Below, piece after piece: positions 5,286 through 7,239 of a stretch of 7,239 nucleotides of DNA. Position 1 is the first letter of the stretch. Every line of letters begins with the position of its first letter. The stretch comes from Methylacidiphilum sp. (lineage in GTDB: Bacteria > Verrucomicrobiota > Verrucomicrobiia > CAIQCK01), in NCBI GenBank assembly GCA_020718125.1, contig DYDC01000136.1, positions 1 to 7,239 of the forward strand. Reading direction: 5' to 3'. The notes under the pieces were generated by a model. That model had not been told where the DNA came from, searched no databases, and saw nothing but the letters and a program-made list of their open reading frames with translations. The position numbers and the translations under genes were made by a program.

Positions 5286-7130
5286 TTACTTCGTCACCTG
5301 CAGATGCGTGCGCTCCAACAACTTCTTCAATTTGCCGATGACCTTTCCTTCCCGTCTGTCGTCGAACTTCAGGATTTGTTTCAAACCGAGCGCGAGGTGC
5401 GGGATGTAGAGCTGCATGTAGTCGCGCTTGCGCCGCGCCTCCAGGTCGCGCCGGCGGCGGCTCAGATAGACCGACAGCCGCCGGCCCAACTCCTGCAAGC
5501 CGAGCGTCAACTCGCGCAGAATCTCGTCGTAGCTCGCGACCGCTTCCTTGCTCTCGCTGGTGAACGGCACCCAGACGCTGGCCACGTGGACGAACAACGT
5601 CACCGGCCCCATCGGCAACTGCCCGCGCGGCTGGCCCAAGCCGTAGTTTTTCCAGTCAACGCCGATGACGGACTTGGTGATGGCGCACGCGCCCTGCTGG
5701 TAGAGCAACGGCACGCGGTTCGCGAACCGCAATAGGCGGATCGGCTCCTCGGCCGTTTGCGGCTCTCCATTGCCCGCCGCCCGTTTCGGCTGGCCGGGGT
5801 TCGTGTAGGCGATGCCCATCTCGATCTGGAACGGGTTGCCGCGATAGACCGACGGCGCGCGCGTGACCGCGTCGTAATAGCTGGCCTGCACCTCTTTCTT
5901 CAACCCCGTGAGAATCTGCTCCTCGCCGATCGGCGAGATGCAATCCAGCGGCGGGTTCATCAGCTTGGTCTCGCCGATGGCCTTGTAGAGGCTCTCGCTC
6001 TCGCGAAACGCGACGTTGCTGGGGCGCGAGGTCGGCTCCAGCCCGGCCCGCTGGCAGACCTCAAGCGCCACGCGGTCGCTGACGCGGCTGAACTCGGTGT
6101 GCAGGAACGACCGCACGTTGCGCGCGTGCGAATTCTTCAGAAGCTGCATCAACATGCCCAACTCGATGCCGTGCGGGTGCGGCTTGATCTCCCTGGGCTG
6201 AAAGGGCAGCAGCTTGGCGCCGCGCTCGAAGACGACCCACTCTGGCTCGGGATTCTCGATTTCTGATTTCCGATTTCTGATTTCGTCTTTGTTTCGGATT
6301 TCGGATTTCGGATTTCGGATTTCCGCCTCCGCGGCCGGCGCGGGCTTCTCCTCCTTCGGCAGCAGCCAGAGGCGGTAACGAAACGTGACGTGCGGGTTGG
6401 CGATGGCGCAAGCGAGGAGGTATTCGTCCACGCCCTGCCGGCCGCGCTGATAGGTCGCCTCCAGTTCGATCTCGACGCGCGTGCCGTGGTGCTGGTCCCA
6501 ATTCACCTCGTCGTCTTTGACGATGTGCGGCTCGTTCTTGCGCGTGTCAATCTGCAGCTCGTAGTAGTGGGCCTTCTTCTTCGGGCCGATCTTCGAGGTG
6601 ATCTTGGTGGAGACGCCGGTGGTGAGCTGGCCATACATGCCGGCGGCGGAGATGCCGATGCCCTGCTGGCCGCGGCTCATGCGCAGCCGGTGGAACTTCG
6701 AGCCGTAAAGCAGCTTCGCGAAGACCTTCGGGATTTGCGCCTTCACGATGCCGGGGCCGTTGTCGGTGATGATGACGCGGAAGCGGTTCTCAGCGGTCTG
6801 GATCAACTCCACGCCGACCTCCGGCAGGATGCCGGCTTCCTCGCACGCGTCGAGCGAGTTGTCCACGGCCTCCTTGACGGTGGTCAGCAGTGCCTTGCGG
6901 GCGTTGTCGAAGCCGAGCAGGTGGCGGTTCTTGAGGAAAAACTCCGAGACCGAAATCTCCCGCTGCTTTTTTGCCATGACCTCCGCCGCGCTCTTCGGCT
7001 CCTCCGCGGGCGGCGCGGCTTCGGCAGGCGGCGGCGGCGGTGGAGCGGCGGCGGCAGGCTTCTTCTTCGGTTCCGGCTTGGATTTCTTGGCCGGCTTTGC
7101 TTTGGCGTGTTTTTGGGCGCTTCGGCTCAT
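5286..7130 (-). CDS. top6B: DNA topoisomerase VI subunit B
   Basis: This is the ATPase and clamp subunit of topoisomerase VI. ATP binding dimerises it and closes the DNA gate formed with Top6A. The 614-aa protein shows the GHKL fold: N-box EAVDNSLDACEEAG (87-100, Glu87 and Asn91), G1 box DNGPG (123-127), and the RGQQGIGISAAGMYGQLT lid block (153-170), which is highly characteristic of Top6B. An H2TH-type region follows (about 366-412, with S-R-P-S-N-V and P-L-D-C-I-S-P-I-G). The transducer domain includes RFANRVPLLYQQGACAITKS (468-487), with Lys486 as the likely gamma-phosphate-sensing residue. Two oddities stand out: an N-terminal Lys/Ala/Pro-rich tail (about 8-48) and a repeat-encoded insert (about 268-295) between the GHKL and H2TH regions. 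The start is ATG 7130. No ribosome binding site precedes it, but homology begins well inside, and upstream in-frame sequence looks non-coding. It is first in the minus-strand unit. Confidence 0.96.
   Translation of the reverse strand: MSRSAQKHAKAKPAKKSKPEPKKKPAAAAPPPPPPAEAAPPAEEPKSAAEVMAKKQREISVSEFFLKNRHLLGFDNARKALLTTVKEAVDNSLDACEEAGILPEVGVELIQTAENRFRVIITDNGPGIVKAQIPKVFAKLLYGSKFHRLRMSRGQQGIGISAAGMYGQLTTGVSTKITSKIGPKKKAHYYELQIDTRKNEPHIVKDDEVNWDQHHGTRVEIELEATYQRGRQGVDEYLLACAIANPHVTFRYRLWLLPKEEKPAPAAEAEIRNPKSEIRNKDEIRNRKSEIENPEPEWVVFERGAKLLPFQPREIKPHPHGIELGMLMQLLKNSHARNVRSFLHTEFSRVSDRVALEVCQRAGLEPTSRPSNVAFRESESLYKAIGETKLMNPPLDCISPIGEEQILTGLKKEVQASYYDAVTRAPSVYRGNPFQIEMGIAYTNPGQPKRAAGNGEPQTAEEPIRLLRFANRVPLLYQQGACAITKSVIGVDWKNYGLGQPRGQLPMGPVTLFVHVASVWVPFTSESKEAVASYDEILRELTLGLQELGRRLSVYLSRRRRDLEARRKRDYMQLYIPHLALGLKQILKFDDRREGKVIGKLKKLLERTHLQVTK
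6247..6327 (-). repeat. In-frame heptad-repeat array inside top6B
   Basis: On the coding strand this is GGCGGAA, four ATCCGAA units, a 4-nt ACAA break, then AGACGAA, ATCAGAA, ATCGGAA, ATCAGAA and two decayed units. The total is 11 x 7 + 4 = 81 nt, exactly 27 codons, so the frame is kept. It encodes a hydrophilic run (E-I-R-N-P-K-S-E-I-R-N-K-D-E-I-R-N and so on) at about residues 268-295. It shares the heptad units and the ACAA break with the modules between cbiQ and cbiO. Confidence 0.9.
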
Positions 7131-7143
7131 GGCTATGATGGGG

Positions 7144-7152
7144 ATGTTAGCA
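7144..7152 (-). promoter_or_regulatory. Possible extended -10 promoter of the top6B unit
   Basis: On the minus strand TGCTAACAT gives an extended -10 (TGn plus 4 of 6 matches to TATAAT). It ends 13 nt before ATG 7130. A start point about 7 nt downstream would leave a leader of only a few bases, which agrees with the lack of a ribosome binding site. No convincing -35 lies 17 nt upstream. It is a weak, pattern-based call. Confidence 0.3.
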
Positions 7153-7181
7153 CAGAACCCAAGTTGGACTCCACTGATGGT

Positions 7182-7208
7182 TTGCGCCGCGGGTAGGGCC
7201 GGGCGCAA
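7182..7208. promoter_or_regulatory. Inverted repeat upstream of top6B
   Basis: TTGCGCC (7182-7188) and GGCGCAA (7202-7208) form a perfect 7-bp inverted repeat around a 13-nt GC-rich centre, about 50 to 80 bp before the top6B start. CAAGTTG (7160-7166) and CAACTTG (7206-7212) form another, partly overlapping pair. It could be an operator or only part of the 15-bp edge repeat. No regulator is encoded nearby. Confidence 0.3.
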
Positions 7209-7215
7209 CTTGACA
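7201..7215 (-). repeat. Right copy of a 15-bp perfect inverted repeat
   Basis: GGGCGCAACTTGACA is the exact reverse complement of bases 1-15. It lies about 70 bp upstream of the top6B start. TTGACA (7210-7215) points out of the window, but no -10 is visible 17 nt further on. Confidence 0.6.
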
Positions 7216-7239
7216 CACGCACCACGATCAAGTCCCAGA

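Noticed and set aside
7210..7239. Rightward promoter starting with TTGACA
   Set aside because: The -35 is perfect but the sequence 17 nt downstream (TCCCAG) is not a -10, and the hexamer is part of the 15-bp inverted repeat.

Overview
This GC-rich window (7,239 bp) comes from a bacterium. The best guess is Verrucomicrobiota (Limisphaerales/Pedosphaera-like) or a related PVC lineage. That guess rests on high GC, a planctomycete/verrucomicrobial style of Ser/Thr-kinase-like protein, and heptanucleotide arrays (CCGAA core, read as IRNPKSE-type peptides) of a kind I remember from those genomes. No rRNA or marker gene is present, so the assignment is tentative.

Layout. Left part, plus strand: cbiQ (125-736) and cbiO (918-1673), the membrane and ATPase parts of an ECF-type cobalt/nickel importer. 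They are separated by an inverted pair of 53-nt heptad-repeat modules (744-877). Middle (about 1674-2351): a scar zone. It holds a 25-codon minus-strand relic of the 3' end of a topoisomerase VI A gene, a small two-TM membrane protein gene on the plus strand (1800-2093), and a roughly 188-bp palindromic element made of four hairpins, flanked by an 11-bp direct repeat. Right part, minus strand: a compact four-gene unit transcribed right to left, top6B (7130-5286), a truncated kinase-like protein (5263-4790), a UxaC/amidohydrolase-like protein (4793-3534) and top6A (3509-2352). Gaps are 22 nt, a 4-nt ATGA overlap, and 24 nt.

How it works together. Top6A (Spo11-like, cleaves DNA through a tyrosine) and Top6B (GHKL ATPase) form a complete type IIB topoisomerase, an enzyme typical of archaea and only sporadic in bacteria. 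Splitting its two subunits with a degenerate kinase-like protein and a glucuronate-isomerase-like metallohydrolase is the most unusual gene arrangement here. It raises the possibility of one functional module, but a simple shared operon is not excluded.

The region has been shaped by repeats. The same heptad family lies between cbiQ and cbiO and in frame inside top6B. The four-hairpin element sits against the 3' end of top6A and seems to supply its stop codon. A perfect 15-bp inverted repeat lies at the two edges of the window.
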